A stretch of 64,000 nt of DNA from Brachycybe producta (taxonomy: Eukaryota; Arthropoda; Diplopoda; Playtdesmida; Andrognathidae), in the NCBI GenBank assembly GCA_036925085.1, contig JAUPFP010000015.1, positions 519,001 to 583,000 on the forward strand. Direction: 5' to 3'. Numbering within the stretch: position 1 is the first letter of the stretch; every line of letters starts with the position of its first letter. Positions 25,088 through 37,530 of the stretch are shown here, in pieces. The notes under the pieces were generated by a model. That model ran no database searches and was not told the origin of the DNA. It saw only the letters and a list, made by a program, of their open reading frames with translations. A program made the translations under genes and the position numbers.

Positions 25088-28000
25088 TTTACGCGCACAC
25101 ACAAAATTGCTTTTATAATAATACGGTGCATACTACAATTTAAAAGAAAATTAAACACCATAGCATTTTTATATATAAACATAGTTACCGGCAAATGGCA
25201 ACTAAATTAACCAGGAACTCTAAATTAACTAGAATACTATCTATGTAATTGTTTACAAATTATAAAATTTCAAAAAATCACGTATATAATTAATTATATT
25301 AAAATATTAAAACAATCGACTAAGACTGAATGTGTTCAGAATTAAATAAACCAAAAAAACTGATTTGAGAGTTAATCGTCCAAAATCAGCTTTTTTTTAA
25401 ATTTAAATTTGGAACTTTATCAGCTTCCACAGCTAAATTAAATGTCTTCGATAGAATAAAATAAACTTTATAATAAGTCTATCGGCAGAAATAAAATTAA
25501 TAACTAGAAAGTGAGGATATGCAGGCCTATTACCTAATGGACACAATCTACACTTAGCCCGAAATTTAAGAAAACGTGCTACGAGAATTTCAACTTGAAC
25601 AGTGTTTCAACATAGAAAAATTCTAGCTCAATGTTGAAACCCTGTTTGGAGGGTTAAATTTGAAATTCCAATGATTCCTTTCCCTTCCTGAATTTGGTCA
25701 TTATTCTCAAGCTCCTCGCGAAAGAACCTTGGCACTTTGAACTTGCACCATGAATTCGGGCTAAAACGGAATGAAACTTGCTTTTTCGAGACAATGGGCT
25801 TCTTTTGAAAACGACTAACGCTTGCCATGCTGATAAAAGTACTGCTTTGAAGAACGGCAGCGTTTGCAAAAATGAAATCAGACAAAAACACGAGTTACTG
25901 ACTGCTTTCGTCAAGGGGTTGTACTAAATTAGACGTTTTCAAATAAAGCCACAAAGAAATCCCCCAACTCTTGACAACTGTCACCGTTTTCAGCTATGTG
26001 AAACCTAACTGTCAATTATAGAATTGATCAAATCGAATTCTTGTCTTCATATGCGATTACTGTTCTCGAAATAAAATTCCCCAGTTAAAAGTTCAACAAC
26101 GTTTTTTTCCAAATTGGTAATGTCTTTTTGTCGTCACTCAAATCAGTCCGCTTTATTTAATGCATCTTTCTCTACCTCTTAAATGAATTTCGAACAATTG
26201 TGTGACAGCACTTAACTATGTAGTTGGAACTTTACCAATTCTCCAATTAAGTTCTTTGATGTTGAACTCTTTTGTTATTAGCTTCTTCTCAGAAACGGTT
26301 TCAAATTATAAGACTTAATATAGATAAGTGAGTTCTTTTTTTTACGTTGATATAATGAACTTTAATTCTTTGATATATTTATATATAGTACAAGGGAAAC
26401 CACGACAACCGCTTTTTTTCTCAAAACTTCCGAATAGTAAATTCGGGCGCATAATGTATTTCCATGATGCTATCTTTAAAAATAAACTTCTTATTGCACT
26501 TTGAGAAGCGGCAAACTTTGCAACAACAAAAACGTAAAATTACTTCTTTTTAAAAAGCAATAACAATTTCCCTTTTAAAATTATACTGAAATTGATTTAG
26601 ACTTTTTTTTAGTTTCAAGTTCATCTTGAAATTATTTCATATGTTGCTCTTAATCAAATTAAAATTTTAAAAGTATTTATAAGCTTGCGGCTTTAATTAA
26701 CTCGAGTTCAATCGAGGGCTAAATATTCAGAAATCTGGAGAGGTTCTTTTTTTTTTTAGATGCATTTAATTATTAACTTTGTTCATTTGCATATTCATTA
26801 TATAATCACAAAACTGAGCAACTAAAGGAAGCATATTGTCACAAGTTGAAATATAGCAGTCCGAACATTCGGAACAATTAAATTGCCCTGAATATTAAAA
26901 TCGAAAAGACGCCACAGAAATATTTTTATGGGGACATGTTGGCGGTAACATTGAGCCGTGCTCAGTTTAAAGAAGCTTTCGAAATGACATACGTGCAAAC
27001 GATAACCATTAGTAAAACCGGTGAAAAAAAAAACGTTTTTTTTTTACTATTAGTTAACGTGCTTTATTGCTTTTATGTATCAATTCAATTTTGTATAAAA
27101 TGCCTAAAGCTCCACCCTCCCTCTCACCGTGTTAAACAATGACCACCCATTGTTTCTCCCTCGGAATCTAAATCAAACAAAATAAAATTAGATTGGAGTC
27201 TATTAAACTTTAAACATTGTTATTACGAGTTACGAAAAAAACAACAAATACTCCGATTAGATGCGAATTCTTTTTAAGAGAATATATTCAACAACGAACT
27301 TATTATGAAGATTTTTGTTTCGTTTTGAAACTTAACACGAAACCGTATTAAAGGAACAGCACACAACGAAGAAGAAGAAAAAAGGAAACTATAATGCAGA
27401 ATTGGGATGTTTTTTAAACTTAATTTAAAAATATGTGGTCAAAGTTAATCAATTTGAGTGACTTCCTCTCTTATTTCTTTTTCCGAGTAAATTTCATTTG
27501 GACAAATGTACTCGGACATTTTCGAAGCACGTCATAAAAAATAGGTCAAAGTTCGTTTGAAACTAGAAAAGCAAAAAAAAATATATATATATGTGTGTGT
27601 GCAATAATGGCGTATTTTTATGACAATATAGTTCAAATTAAACTTTTATTTCAGTTTAAAACAAAAGATTTACGTTTATGCTACCTAACGACCAACTTTT
27701 AGTTAAAAAAACCAACAAAATTACATCAAAAAACAGCCATTACAGTTTATACTTTGAAAGCTATCGCCATAAAAATATGATTTTTGTTTTTCTTTTCCCT
27801 TTTCTAGTTTCTAACACAAACTTTGAATTTATTTTCAAAGTTGGTTTGTTCTAGAATTTCGTCTAAACTGGTAGTCTGGGTAAAAATAAACCAACATCTC
27901 GGCATCGAGTTAGTGATTCCATTAATTAATGTCGGCTTTAGTATCGTAACCTAATTGTCAAATAATACAATTCGAAAATGAGAATTGTTTTAATCACTCT

Positions 28001-28200
28001 TTAAGGTGATACGCTAATAAAATGCCGATAGACAACCCCCTCCCCTCAAAACCTCGAAGAAAATTTGAAAAGGGGCCACAGTCTTCGAGTAGAGAGACCG
28101 TAAAAGAAAATTAAAAAATTTTTAAGGCATATTCTCGGACAAAACATCGAGTTTTCAAATTTAAATCAAACTAGAAATTAACCGGTGATCAGGTTAAAAA
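25088..28200. other. Intergenic, no gene recognised
   Basis: Open frames of 60-90 codons occur (for example minus 25628-25914), but none resembles a protein family I know and none is linked by good splice sites. A weak inverted pair TTAGCCCGAA/TTCGGGCTAA is at 25554 and 25755. Confidence 0.35.

Positions 28201-28237
<37 letters not shown>
28201..28237. repeat. 37-bp poly-G tract
   Basis: Thirty-seven consecutive G residues on the plus strand, 119 bp past the AdipoR stop, so the AdipoR transcript strand would be C-rich here if the 3' UTR extends this far. Confidence 0.97.
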
Positions 28238-28238
<1 letters not shown>

Positions 28239-28355
28239 ACGAAAAAAAAAACCGAGAAATTGAGACACGAAAAAGCGACGATCAAGAGTAGTAATCGACC
28301 GTTAGATGGCAACGAAAGAAGAAAACAGATAAGACGCCACCATTTGTTATTTTGA

Positions 28356-31300
28356 TTACGAAACTACGATCGACAGGTCGTCGTCCGCTAAGCAATTACC
28401 GACACTCAATCTATGCATGGCTAACTCAGAAATGCCGTGGAAGTGAACCAAAGCTGCGGCAATGACTAGTACGTGAAACAACTGATGGCTGTGAAACTGA
28501 AACAAAAAAAAGAAAACATCCGAAAAATATGAAAAATGTTCAAAAAAGATGAGATTTAATACAACATCACTACTGGGCCATCTTTGAAAGATGTCGCCCC
28601 CATCACTCACCCAGATGTCGCATTTTCCCGGAAAGTATCGTTCGGGAATCCTTAGAGCGTACAACATTGCTCCGAGAATATAAAGCGACCCCATCAATAC
28701 TAAATAAACAAAGCTTGAATTGAAAAAACCTTCGGCAAATAGATAATGAATTGCTGGAATTACGCCACTCAGTCCGAACCCCATGAAAACGCCTTTTGAA
28801 ATGAAACGAGAAAATGAGAATGTTTTAAATCACTCTTTGATGTGACACTTTTTCTCGGTGCGTTTCTTTTTCGCTTTGATACCATGCTTCTTCCCTACTG
28901 AGTTCTTGAAAATTGAGTGATTGAAATTATTGATTGCTGTAGTTTGTATGAGAAAAAAAAATCTTTTATGCTTTCTTGAGCAAAAAAAAATGTTTTGATT
29001 GCCAAATTCATCGTAAAACACAAGTTACGAGAAAAGGCAGTAACCTCGACGATTTATCAAAACTGATATGCGGAAAAACTCCTAATGAAATTCGGGTTTA
29101 AATGCGTTAAGGCCATTTTTACACCAGAGGTAACATTGCTGAAAACACGTGTTATTAGCAATGTTTTTAACAAATATTAAAAATCGGTCTATAAAATGTT
29201 ATTAACTTTTGTTATCAACATTTGCTATTAATATTGTTAAAAATATCTAGAAATGTTCATAACATTTTTCTATTAACTTTTGGCAATAATATTTTGCTTT
29301 CAGCATTTGTTATTTTTTCCATTAACATGCTGACAGTATTGATATGTTGATAACAAAATGTTACAAGCAAGTTGTTTCTGCTGACAACACTGTTAATAAC
29401 ATTCTACTCGTGGATCAATTTTCGTGCGACGAAGAAATAGCAAAAACATTGTTATTAGCATTTTGGTATCGACATTTAACAAAAAAAAACAATCAAAATT
29501 TGTTAATTAACATATTTGTTATTAACATTTTTGCTACAAAAATTTTCTTCTGCTATTTCTTCAGTCAAATCCGATCAAAAATTACTTTGTAAATCACTTT
29601 TGTAATGATTGCAGCATATATTATCGTGTGACAATTTACTACAGAACAATGTGACTCAACGTTAATTTAGTAGTTAATTAACAACATAATAACGAGAAGA
29701 ACGGAAAAGCTTCTTTCCATTTGATTGTTTTTCAACCACTCATAGTTATTTACCGAACTCCAAAGTGTAATTTGCACGCAATTACGCTTTAAGAAAAAAA
29801 AAGTAAGATCAACTCACCAGCTCTAAGCCACCTAAATTTCGGTTCTCCGAATCGGTCCCAGAGCGAGACGATGATGGCCAAAGCGCCTAGAAGAACCACA
29901 ACTACGAGATAGATGATCTTCGGTTGGAAATTACAGTAGAATCCATAATAGAGCCACGGAACAAACGATCCAATGATCAACAATGCAATCCCACAATAAT
30001 CCAACCTTTAAAAAAAAAAGGAATGAACAGAAAAAAACACAATTAAGAACATACATGTAGACGCTCTCAGAGTTTCGCGTGCCGTCAGACACGTGGTCAA
30101 TTTTGCTTTTCCAAAGTTGTCTAAATGGCTGTGACAAACTAAACGGCAATTCAAAACGCCATGAATTTAACTTAATTATCTGTAGAACATATTGAAGAAT
30201 GCACTTAATTTTGCTTAAAGCTGATAGATGATTTTAAAGAACCGAAAGGCGACTAGCAAAATGGACTTCTTTGAAGTCAAAGGTCTTTAACAAGAGTCGA
30301 GCAAATTAGCATAATTCAAAATTGTATAAAATAAAAACCTCTTTGAATATTGCAATAAAACCCCATATTAATACAAGAAGCGATTGCAACGTTAATTATC
30401 ATTAAAAATTCAGTTTAATTTCTACTAAATGTGGCTAGAATGAGACCACGTTTTTGGAGTCAAATATAGTCAAATATATAGTCAAATATATCGCTTAACA
30501 GTGCGTCTATAAAGTCGTGCAGCACGCACAAACTGAGTTGTCTAGGCTCTTAAGAGGATTTAGTCACTTCAACTATAAATATACTAGTGGGGTAACCCGT
30601 CATAAATGACGGGAGCAAAATTCACAGGCAATTGTGCACAGCATTAGAATTTCTTTTCCTCCGCGCTTTTATGATGTCAGACCAAGTAACAAACCAATTA
30701 GAAATTGATGACGTTCATAAAAGGGCGGAGGAGAAGAAATTCTAATGCTGGGCACAATTGCCTGTGATAAATTCTAGTTTAATTTTGCTACTATTATCCC
30801 CTCCCCTTTTTTATATTTGAAAAAGAAAATGGGTTTCTTCATTTTCTCTGGTGTGCGCATGCGCGTCGTTTGTTCCTGTTTTACTCCTTTCATTTCAATT
30901 TCAGTTTTTTCCTCCCTCCACGTTTCTCTCCCCCTCTACACTTTCCAACCTTTTCCACTTCCACGTTTCTCTCTCCCCCCCTTCTACACTTTCCAACCTT
31001 TTCCCATCTCCAATTTAATATCATGGGGTCCTTGGATGGGGAGTGTGCAACATATTGTTGACCTTGAGAAACAAAAGCGGTTCATTTATTCATTTAAATT
31101 TATATAAATTCCGACGTGCTTCAAGGTTTGCACAGCGTTAAACACACACACACACACACACACAGACCTGGCTTAATATATATATAATACTAGTGGGGTA
31201 ACCCGTCATAAATGACGGGAGCAAAATTCACAGGCAATTGTGCGCATGCGCGTCGTTTTTTCCTTTTTTACTCCTTTCATTTCAATTTCAGTCACCCCCT

Positions 31301-31473
31301 CCCACTTTTCTCTCTCTCTCTCTCTCCTTCTACACTTTCCAAAGGAAGAGTTCAACATATAGTTGACCTTGAGAAAAAAAAAACGGTTCATTCATTTAAA
31401 TTTATATAAATTACGACGTGCTTCAATGGTTTTTGTTACTCCACACACACACACACACATTCACAGACCTGGG

Positions 31474-31550
<77 letters not shown>

Positions 31551-32796
31551 TAGATAAATTATATTTTAAGCCACACTTTCAGTCGGCGTTTTCTGCATGT
31601 GTGACCTTAGTCTTTAGGCTTTTTTCACATGAGGATACGTTGTATAAGATAAGATACTGAATTTACAATGTACACCAATGAAAGCGTTCATGTATCGCCG
31701 TATGAACATTTCTATTGTGGTGTAAATGTAAATTCAGTTATATTATCATACAATGTATCCTCTCTTGTGTGAAAGTAGTCTGACTCTTCTAGTTTCTAAA
31801 ACAATTTGATATTATTCTTTTAAAAAGTTGTTTTCAAAATAAGAGTTCAAAAATCAGCTGAAACTACATCAAAAATAAGTTGTTTCTTAAAAACTTAATG
31901 TAGAAAATGTTTTTTTTTTTTTTTAAATCGTTCTTACTTGCTGAATAATTTTCCAACTTTCTCCGAATGACAGCTCAGAGTGTGAAACATGAAGCTGAGA
32001 CCGAGACAAACGATGGCACCAGCGAAGAAGAAAGCAAACACGGCCTTCTCCTGCCATTGAACCTCGATTTCGGGACGAGTTAAGAAATAAGTGGCGACAC
32101 CGATAAAAGCGACGCAACCTGCGATGAAAACATTTAAATATTCAAAAGATATACGATTACCCCCTCACCTTACGATGAAAACGACGAAAATAACGAACCT
32201 AAGAGATGTGTCCATATGTTTCCTGTCTCTGTGTGAAGTCTAAAGATAGATTTAAAACAGGCACAAAAGGAATAAAGAGGTGGCCGATGCCCCTTCACCA
32301 AAAAATCATTGTCCTGCAACCATTTCGGTAACGAATGGAAGTGCGTCACTTTCCAAGACGCCTCCCAAACTTTACGAACTAACTGTTCTGCTTGTTCCGC
32401 TGCCCTTTGTGCAATCGACATCTCAACTTCATCCACCTCTTCGTCATCATCGTCGTCGTCATCAACGTCACCGTCTCCTTGGCTTCCGACACCGGCTCCT
32501 CTTCTCCTTCGACTCGCGAGTGGAGCACTGACGACGTCGCTAACGTTGTGTCGAACTTCGTCGTGATCGTGTAACAGGTGTGAGTCTTCTGGCGTTCCGG
32601 GAAGGCCACAAGAGACGACGCTACCGTCGTCATCTAGAAGGCGATTCACTTCAGGCACTTGAAGATCACCGAGGAGAGAATCGTCATCGTCATCGAGGAG
32701 GCCGACACCGCCAACAACACCACCACAACCGTGCCTTATTCTAGAAACGATGATATCGTTTGGTAGACGTAACGGTGATGGTCGACACGAACTCAT
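28356..32796 (-). CDS. AdipoR: Adiponectin receptor homologue (PAQR family), five coding exons
   Basis: Coding exons (minus): 32199-32796, 31938-32118, 29818-30005, 28611-28792 and 28356-28496. They join in one frame to give 429 residues. The N-terminal 120 or so residues are acidic and low-complexity (runs of D and E) and likely cytosolic. The family block then begins at the helix before HFHSLPKWLQDNDFLVKGHR, followed by GNIWTHLLG and seven membrane segments. The predicted zinc ligands are H245 (in FMFHTLSCHS), H387 and H391 (in HSHQLFH), and D262 lies in the conserved KLDYCG. The family forms seven-helix, inside-out receptors with a zinc-dependent ceramidase-like site, acting in lipid and energy control. 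Start choice: ATG at 32796 has an AACA context before it. An upstream leader exon beginning near 33052 seems likely. The intron between exons 2 and 3 holds two Helitron-like elements, a TA microsatellite and a hairpin element. The symbol follows the arthropod name. Confidence 0.95.
28797..29817. other. AdipoR intron 4 (exon 3 to exon 4)
   Basis: Intron sequence rich in repeated short words of the type ACATTTGTTATTAAC and AACAATG (about 29130-29540), giving an irregular low-complexity field. No separate gene. Confidence 0.6.
30594..31175 (-). mobile_element. Helitron-like element H2 with internal hairpin (in AdipoR intron)
   Basis: Minus-strand 3' end at 30594: hairpin CCCGTCATTTATGACGGG, then TTACCCCA and CTAG. 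Contains the hairpin ACAGGCAATTGTGC...GCACAATTGCCTGT (about 30625-30770), as H1 does. The 5' side ends at CACACAGACCTGG (plus strand). Confidence 0.82.
31190..31474 (-). mobile_element. Helitron-like element H3, short form (in AdipoR intron)
   Basis: Minus strand: 5' TCCCAGGTCTGTG at 31474, 3' hairpin CCCGTCATTTATGACGGG and CTAG at 31190, with A before and T after as expected for Helitron insertion. 285 bp, without the internal hairpin. It follows H2 head-to-tail after a 14-bp gap. Confidence 0.85.
31479..31547. repeat. TA dinucleotide microsatellite
   Basis: About 69 bp of alternating A and T directly beside the 5' end of Helitron-like H3, in the AdipoR intron. Confidence 0.95.
31605..31786. 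mobile_element. Inverted-repeat element in AdipoR intron
   Basis: Arms TTTCACATGAGGATACGTTG with ACTGAATTTAC, and GTAAATTCAGT with CAATGTATCCTCTCTTGTG. Length about 180 bp. Singleton, ends not exactly bounded. Confidence 0.6.
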
Positions 32797-32852
32797 TGTT
32801 TTTGTTTCTCTTGTAAATTATGCTGGAAGAAGAAAAAAAATGCAATGTTCTA

Positions 32853-32902
<50 letters not shown>

Positions 32903-33052
32903 GAAGAGGCCGATGAAGAGAAGAAAAACGGGGTCGAGTGAATGTGCTTGCTGCTGCTGCTGTTTGTTCTCAATTGAGTTCACCTTTCTCTTCTGTTCTT
33001 TTTTACTACGGAATCTTCCTTCTTCTTCACTGTCTTCAGAGTGAATGTCTCC
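32797..33052 (-). other. Probable 5' leader exon of the AdipoR homologue
   Basis: On the minus strand, a pyrimidine/A-rich stretch ending in CTCAG at about 33053 looks like a splice acceptor. The transcript could run from there without another obvious intron into the AdipoR start at 32796. The segment contains a GA/TC microsatellite (about 32857-32898) and CAG repeats (about 32946-32960). A different reading frame is open over much of it, but it does not continue into the receptor frame, so I read it as untranslated leader. Transcript data would decide. Confidence 0.4.
32857..32898. repeat. GA dinucleotide microsatellite
   Basis: About 21 AG units upstream of the AdipoR start, probably in its leader. 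Confidence 0.95.
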
Positions 33053-33424
33053 TGAGATTAAAAACATTTCATTATTAAAGGTGAGACTCAAAAAAAAAAA
33101 AAAAACGAGAAGAAAAAAAAAGAGAGATCAATGTTTGCGCCAAATTCACAAGAAAAAATTTAAATGATGTTTTTTTTTTGTCTTAAAATTTTTTTTTAAA
33201 AAATTCTCAAAAAATTAAAATTTCATAAAGTTAGGCCGGCTCCACACGTAACGTTTAACTGCGTAAATTTCATTGAACCATGTCTACCGTGTTCTATGCC
33301 GTGCGCCCGTTCATTGTCAAAAATATTCCGAATTAATTCATTTTATGACGTCACGAATGGATTACTATTAAAATTCTTTCACTAAACAATTAAAAATTCA
33401 ATCATTTTCACAAACAGCGACTTA

Positions 33425-33795
33425 ATTGTTTTGAACACAAAAACGTCAAGCGAACATTTTTTTTTTAAAAAAAAACACAAAATTATGAATAAATTCAAAT
33501 TGCTTTAAAAACTAGAATGGTAAAAGATTATGTTAAAAAAGTTTTTTCATGACTATCTTAAAAAATAAACAACTTTATGAAAAATGACCCCGTTTTTTTA
33601 GTTGAAATTTCACGAAAAAACTATTGTCGCCGTTTTTTCAGACTGTCATAAAACGTTTATTTTGAAAGATATCATTCATAAAATAACTTTTAGCATTTAT
33701 CATCAACTATTCTACTTTCTAAAACACTTTGAAATTTTTTTTCGTAATGTTTCTTCCGAAAAACGTTCGCTTGAAAAACATTAATTTTCACAAAA
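33425..33795. mobile_element. Fold-back element, copy 8
   Basis: Ends GTCAAGCGAACATT and AACGTTCGCTTGAA, arms TTTAAAAACTAGAATGG and CTATTCTACTTTCTAAAAC. Closest to copy 1 at the window's left edge. Confidence 0.75.
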
Positions 33796-34383
33796 CCACT
33801 GATGAAGGGATGAGAACTGTCCTAAAGAACCACCAATAGCCACTACAGTGACGCCATTCAGAGAGCCTAGATACAGCATTTAATTCAAAATTCCTCCGAA
33901 TGTAGGCGCTGCGATCGTTGTTGATTTAAAAATGGGGTTTTTTAAACGTTTTTTCTCCAGGTTTGAAGTCACATAATAATTAATAGAAAAATAATTGCAC
34001 GTGCTAATCTTATAAAAAGAAAACATCGTGAAGCAAAATAGATTAATGGCACGTGCACATTTTTATGTGATTGTTCTAAGTCGTTTTTAACGAGAGTTCT
34101 TCAAATGTTTGTGGGATGGCTTTTAGGGGTCCAATGGGATTTAACATGGAGTTAAAAAACGAACGACTTTGAACCTTGTTTAAAAATAGAAGGACCTTTT
34201 CAAAATTTATATAAATCGAGCACTGAAAGAACAATACTTTTTATTGCATTTTGCGCTTTACTGTATTTGAATTGAGCGATTGTGAGGCGATTTCTTGCAA
34301 TTTTAGTTAACACCATATAAGAACACTCATTTGTCTCGTTCTCGTCTGCTCAAAACAACAAGATGGAGGACGTGTATCAAGGC

Positions 34384-34591
34384 ACAGGCAATTAGAAATC
34401 GGGACAAACAAAAGTTGGCTCCGCTAATTTTATGAGGACCTGCAACTTCTAAATGGTTGGTTATGTAGTCTGACGTCACATGCTCCGCTCTTTTCAACGT
34501 CGAACCACACACAACAAACCAATTAGAAGTTGCCAGTCGTCATAAAAAGGGTGGAGCCAACTTCTGTTTGTTCCGATTTCTAATTGTCTGT
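34384..34591. mobile_element. ACAGGCAATTAG hairpin element, copy 3
   Basis: 208-bp hairpin, left end ACAGGCAATTAGAAATCGGG, right end CTAATTGTCTGT, central TCTGACGTCACATG. No clear target duplication. Confidence 0.88.
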
Positions 34592-34688
34592 CCATTTAGG
34601 CTCTTAAGCCACTTTAAATATTAATAGACCTATTAATTGAGGTCCCACCACCACCAACAACAACCCCAATGACAACACTATGGACTAG

Positions 34689-34888
34689 ACAGGCAGATAG
34701 AAATAGGTCAAAACTTCAGTTGGCTCCGCCCTTGTTATGACGACCGGCAACTTCTAATTGGTTTGTTGTGTGGTTCGACGTTGAAAAGGGCGGAAGCATG
34801 TGACGTCAGACTACATAACCAACCAATTAGAAGTTACCGATCGTCATAACAAGGCAACTGAAGTTTTGAACTATTTCTAACTGCCTGT
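34689..34888. mobile_element. ACAGGCAATTAG hairpin element, copy 4
   Basis: 200-bp hairpin, ends ACAGGCAGATAG and CTAACTGCCTGT. A perfect 9-bp duplication ATGGACTAG lies at 34680-34688 and 34889-34897. Confidence 0.93.
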
Positions 34889-35495
34889 ATGGACTAGACA
34901 ACAAGAGATTCAAGATCGACGGAGGACGAGAGGGGAGCACAAAGGGTTGACAATGTTCAATGTATCATCATCATCATCAGTTAGCTGAAGGACACTTTTA
35001 CCATCTTCTCAGTGTGTCAACAAGTGTGACAATCAGTCCCAAAAAAAACCCTTGCTTACATGTGATATTAATGACAATATTGAATTTGATAATGATGACA
35101 GTTGAAATCAATAAATATAATTATAATCGAACAACTAAGAGAGACAGAAAGAGAAGCATTAAAAGTGAAGGAAGGAAGTTCAGAGATTAAAATTGAAATG
35201 ATGATGAGCATATCTTTCAAAATAAAACAGGAAATTAAAACATCAAAAATACAAAAATGAGAAAAACAAACAAAAAAAAAGGGGGGGGGGGGTGAAATCC
35301 ATATTCGTCCTTTTTCCAACCTCATTACTAATCAATTTCGCACGAAGATTATACACGACCAAAGTTGAAGGTGAAATCGTGCGAGACTGTGATTTGTTAG
35401 GTAAAACCCGAAGAGGAAAAAAAAACGGAATTACTTTGTGTCGCCCTTAGAAGAAGCTTGTGACGTCACAGATAGATTAATAAAAAAAAAATTAA

Positions 35496-36158
35496 AGCCC
35501 GGTCCACACGCAACTTACCGTTGCAGTTCAGGGGTGTCCACACACACGAAACAGTTTTCAGCACCGTTCCCCCCACTGGGCCACTCAAGTTTCGTAGAAT
35601 CCAACAAAATCTTACTCCGCGAACACCGTTCCCGCACCCAAAACCAAAGGAAAAATGTGCAGGTCGCGGATAATTGAGCACTCGGTCTCAAGGCCCGTCC
35701 ACATGCAACGTTTTTGACTGAGCAGTTCAAGACGACAGGCAGTTAGAAATCGGGACAAACAGAAATTGCCTCCGCTCCTTTTTATGACGACCGGCAACTT
35801 GTAATTGGTTGGTTATGTAGTCTGACATCATACGCTCCACCCCTTTTCAACGTCGAACCACACAACAAACACCAATTAGAAGTTGCCGGTCGTCATAAAA
35901 AGGGCGGAGCCAACTTGTTTGTCCCGATTTCGAATTGCCTGTTTCAAGACGTTGCGTCGTGGACAGGAAAAACTATAATTTTGTCAACTATGCAGAGATG
36001 GTAGACGGTTTTAATTTGTTCTCCGAGTAGGATTTCGATGGATTCCATCATTCCTGTGCGTGTGGACACACTGCCTGAAGTGCAAGGTTTTATTATTTGA
36101 CACAGTTTTGTCTACACAGTCAAAACGTAATACAAAACGTTCCGTGTGGACTGGGGCT
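35496..36158. mobile_element. AGCCC-GGTCCACACG inverted-repeat element carrying a nested hairpin
   Basis: Ends AGCCCGGTCCACACGCAAC and CGTGTGGACTGGGGCT. Further CCGTCCACATGCAACG and ACGTTGCGTCGTGGAC are internal. It has been opened by hairpin copy 5 (35735-35942); without that insert it is about 455 bp. Non-coding. Confidence 0.7.
35735..35942. mobile_element. ACAGGCAATTAG hairpin element, copy 5, nested
   Basis: 208-bp hairpin with ends ACAGGCAGTTAG / GAATTGCCTGT. Perfect 9-bp duplication TTCAAGACG at 35726-35734 and 35943-35951. Confidence 0.94.
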
Positions 36159-36769
36159 AAATAGAATCTTGTTATTTTTATCTGATAAAACGGGGTAATA
36201 TTAACAAAAAAAAATACAAAGTACCCCTTTTGTTAAAATTGTTGTGAAAATATTTGATTAAATTATTGTTTTTTTTTATCAGATAAAATTAAAAAAAATT
36301 ATAAATTTTGTCAGTGATCCCTCTCTGACGTCACTGATCCCTCTGACGCCACAAGCTTCCTCAAAAAGGGGACGCAAGTATAACTTTTCCTCTTCTTCTG
36401 TCACCTGTTTTTAAGAGTTGTTAAGTTGGACCTGTCTACTTAAACACACCTGTGCTTTTTTTTTACTATTTGCTTTCTACTTTTTATGTGCATTTGTATT
36501 TCCATTAAATAATATGTTAACATAAAACTAAACCAAAATATCGATTCGAAAATGCACATGTGGTCCATATTTCAATGTTTTATTGTGTCACACACATAAA
36601 CACGACGGACAACAACTGAAAAAAATAACAATTTTCGAAATAAACAAGTCCCCCCCCCCTCTCTCCCCAAAAAAAAGCCCCATCGGTTTGAGATTTTAAA
36701 TAGCCGCCCATCTGGACCGCAATGCTCCACGGGGCTTAATTTCTTTAAAAGTTCTGTTAGTTTTTTTTT

Positions 36770-37130
36770 AAAAAATACATTTACAAAAATTAAGAGAAAC
36801 TTAACAGTGTTTTGAGAACTAGAAGAGTCGCCGTGTTCCATTTCACTTAAGGTGTATTTTTTATGTTGAAATCTTTCAAAATAAACTTTTTTTATAGAAA
36901 TTTTTTTTTTTAAAAAATATCTAATTAGTAATTAAAGTTGTTTCACTTTCAAACACGCATAAAAAGCTTATTTTGAAAGATATCAACATGAAAATACCTC
37001 TTAAATGAGTAAGCTTACCCATCTAGTTTCTAAAACTCATTCAAGTTACTCCTGAAAGACAGAAACAGAATTTACCAGATTTCTAGGGGGGGGGGGGGGG
37101 GGGGGGCAAGAGTTTACACTTTCAATTATA
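36770..37130. mobile_element. Fold-back element, copy 9, with poly-G tract
   Basis: Arms TTTTGAGAACTAGAAGAGTC and TTACCCATCTAGTTTCTAAA. A 20-bp G run (about 37087-37106) sits in the outer right part, where other copies have GAGTTCGAGGCG-like sequence. Confidence 0.75.
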
Positions 37131-37530
37131 GATTGAAAAAGCCTCTTCTAGTTTTAAGCAAACTTCTTCTGTTCCTTAATTTACAAAGTTTCTCCATTCA
37201 TTTTGCCTTGAAATGAGGTACAGGGTGCGTTGGAATTACCTTAACCTTTATTTGTTTACTACTTTTGAAATTGAATTAATCATCCTTTCACCATTAAATA
37301 TATCACTTGATATTAATACACAGTAAAACTCATTTTTTTTAGACTCTTGGAACTTATGATTTAGCTCTTGATTTCGACATGAGAAAAAAAAAAGTAGAAA
37401 AAAAAAAATCAATGATTCAATAATTAATCGTACTGAGTGTTTCAGAATCTTATCGCCACATATTTAACACCCAAAACATAGAAATCTCTCTAGTACAGTT
37501 TCCCTTACGAATGCAAGCAGATCATTTAAT

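Noticed and set aside
25628-25914. Two overlapping 86-87-codon minus-strand frames
   Set aside because: No recognised domain, no supporting splice sites, and two frames open equally well, so coding is not supported.
32280-32633. Plus- and minus-strand open frames over AdipoR exon 1
   Set aside because: They are out-of-frame shadows of the acidic, GAC-rich N-terminus of the receptor.
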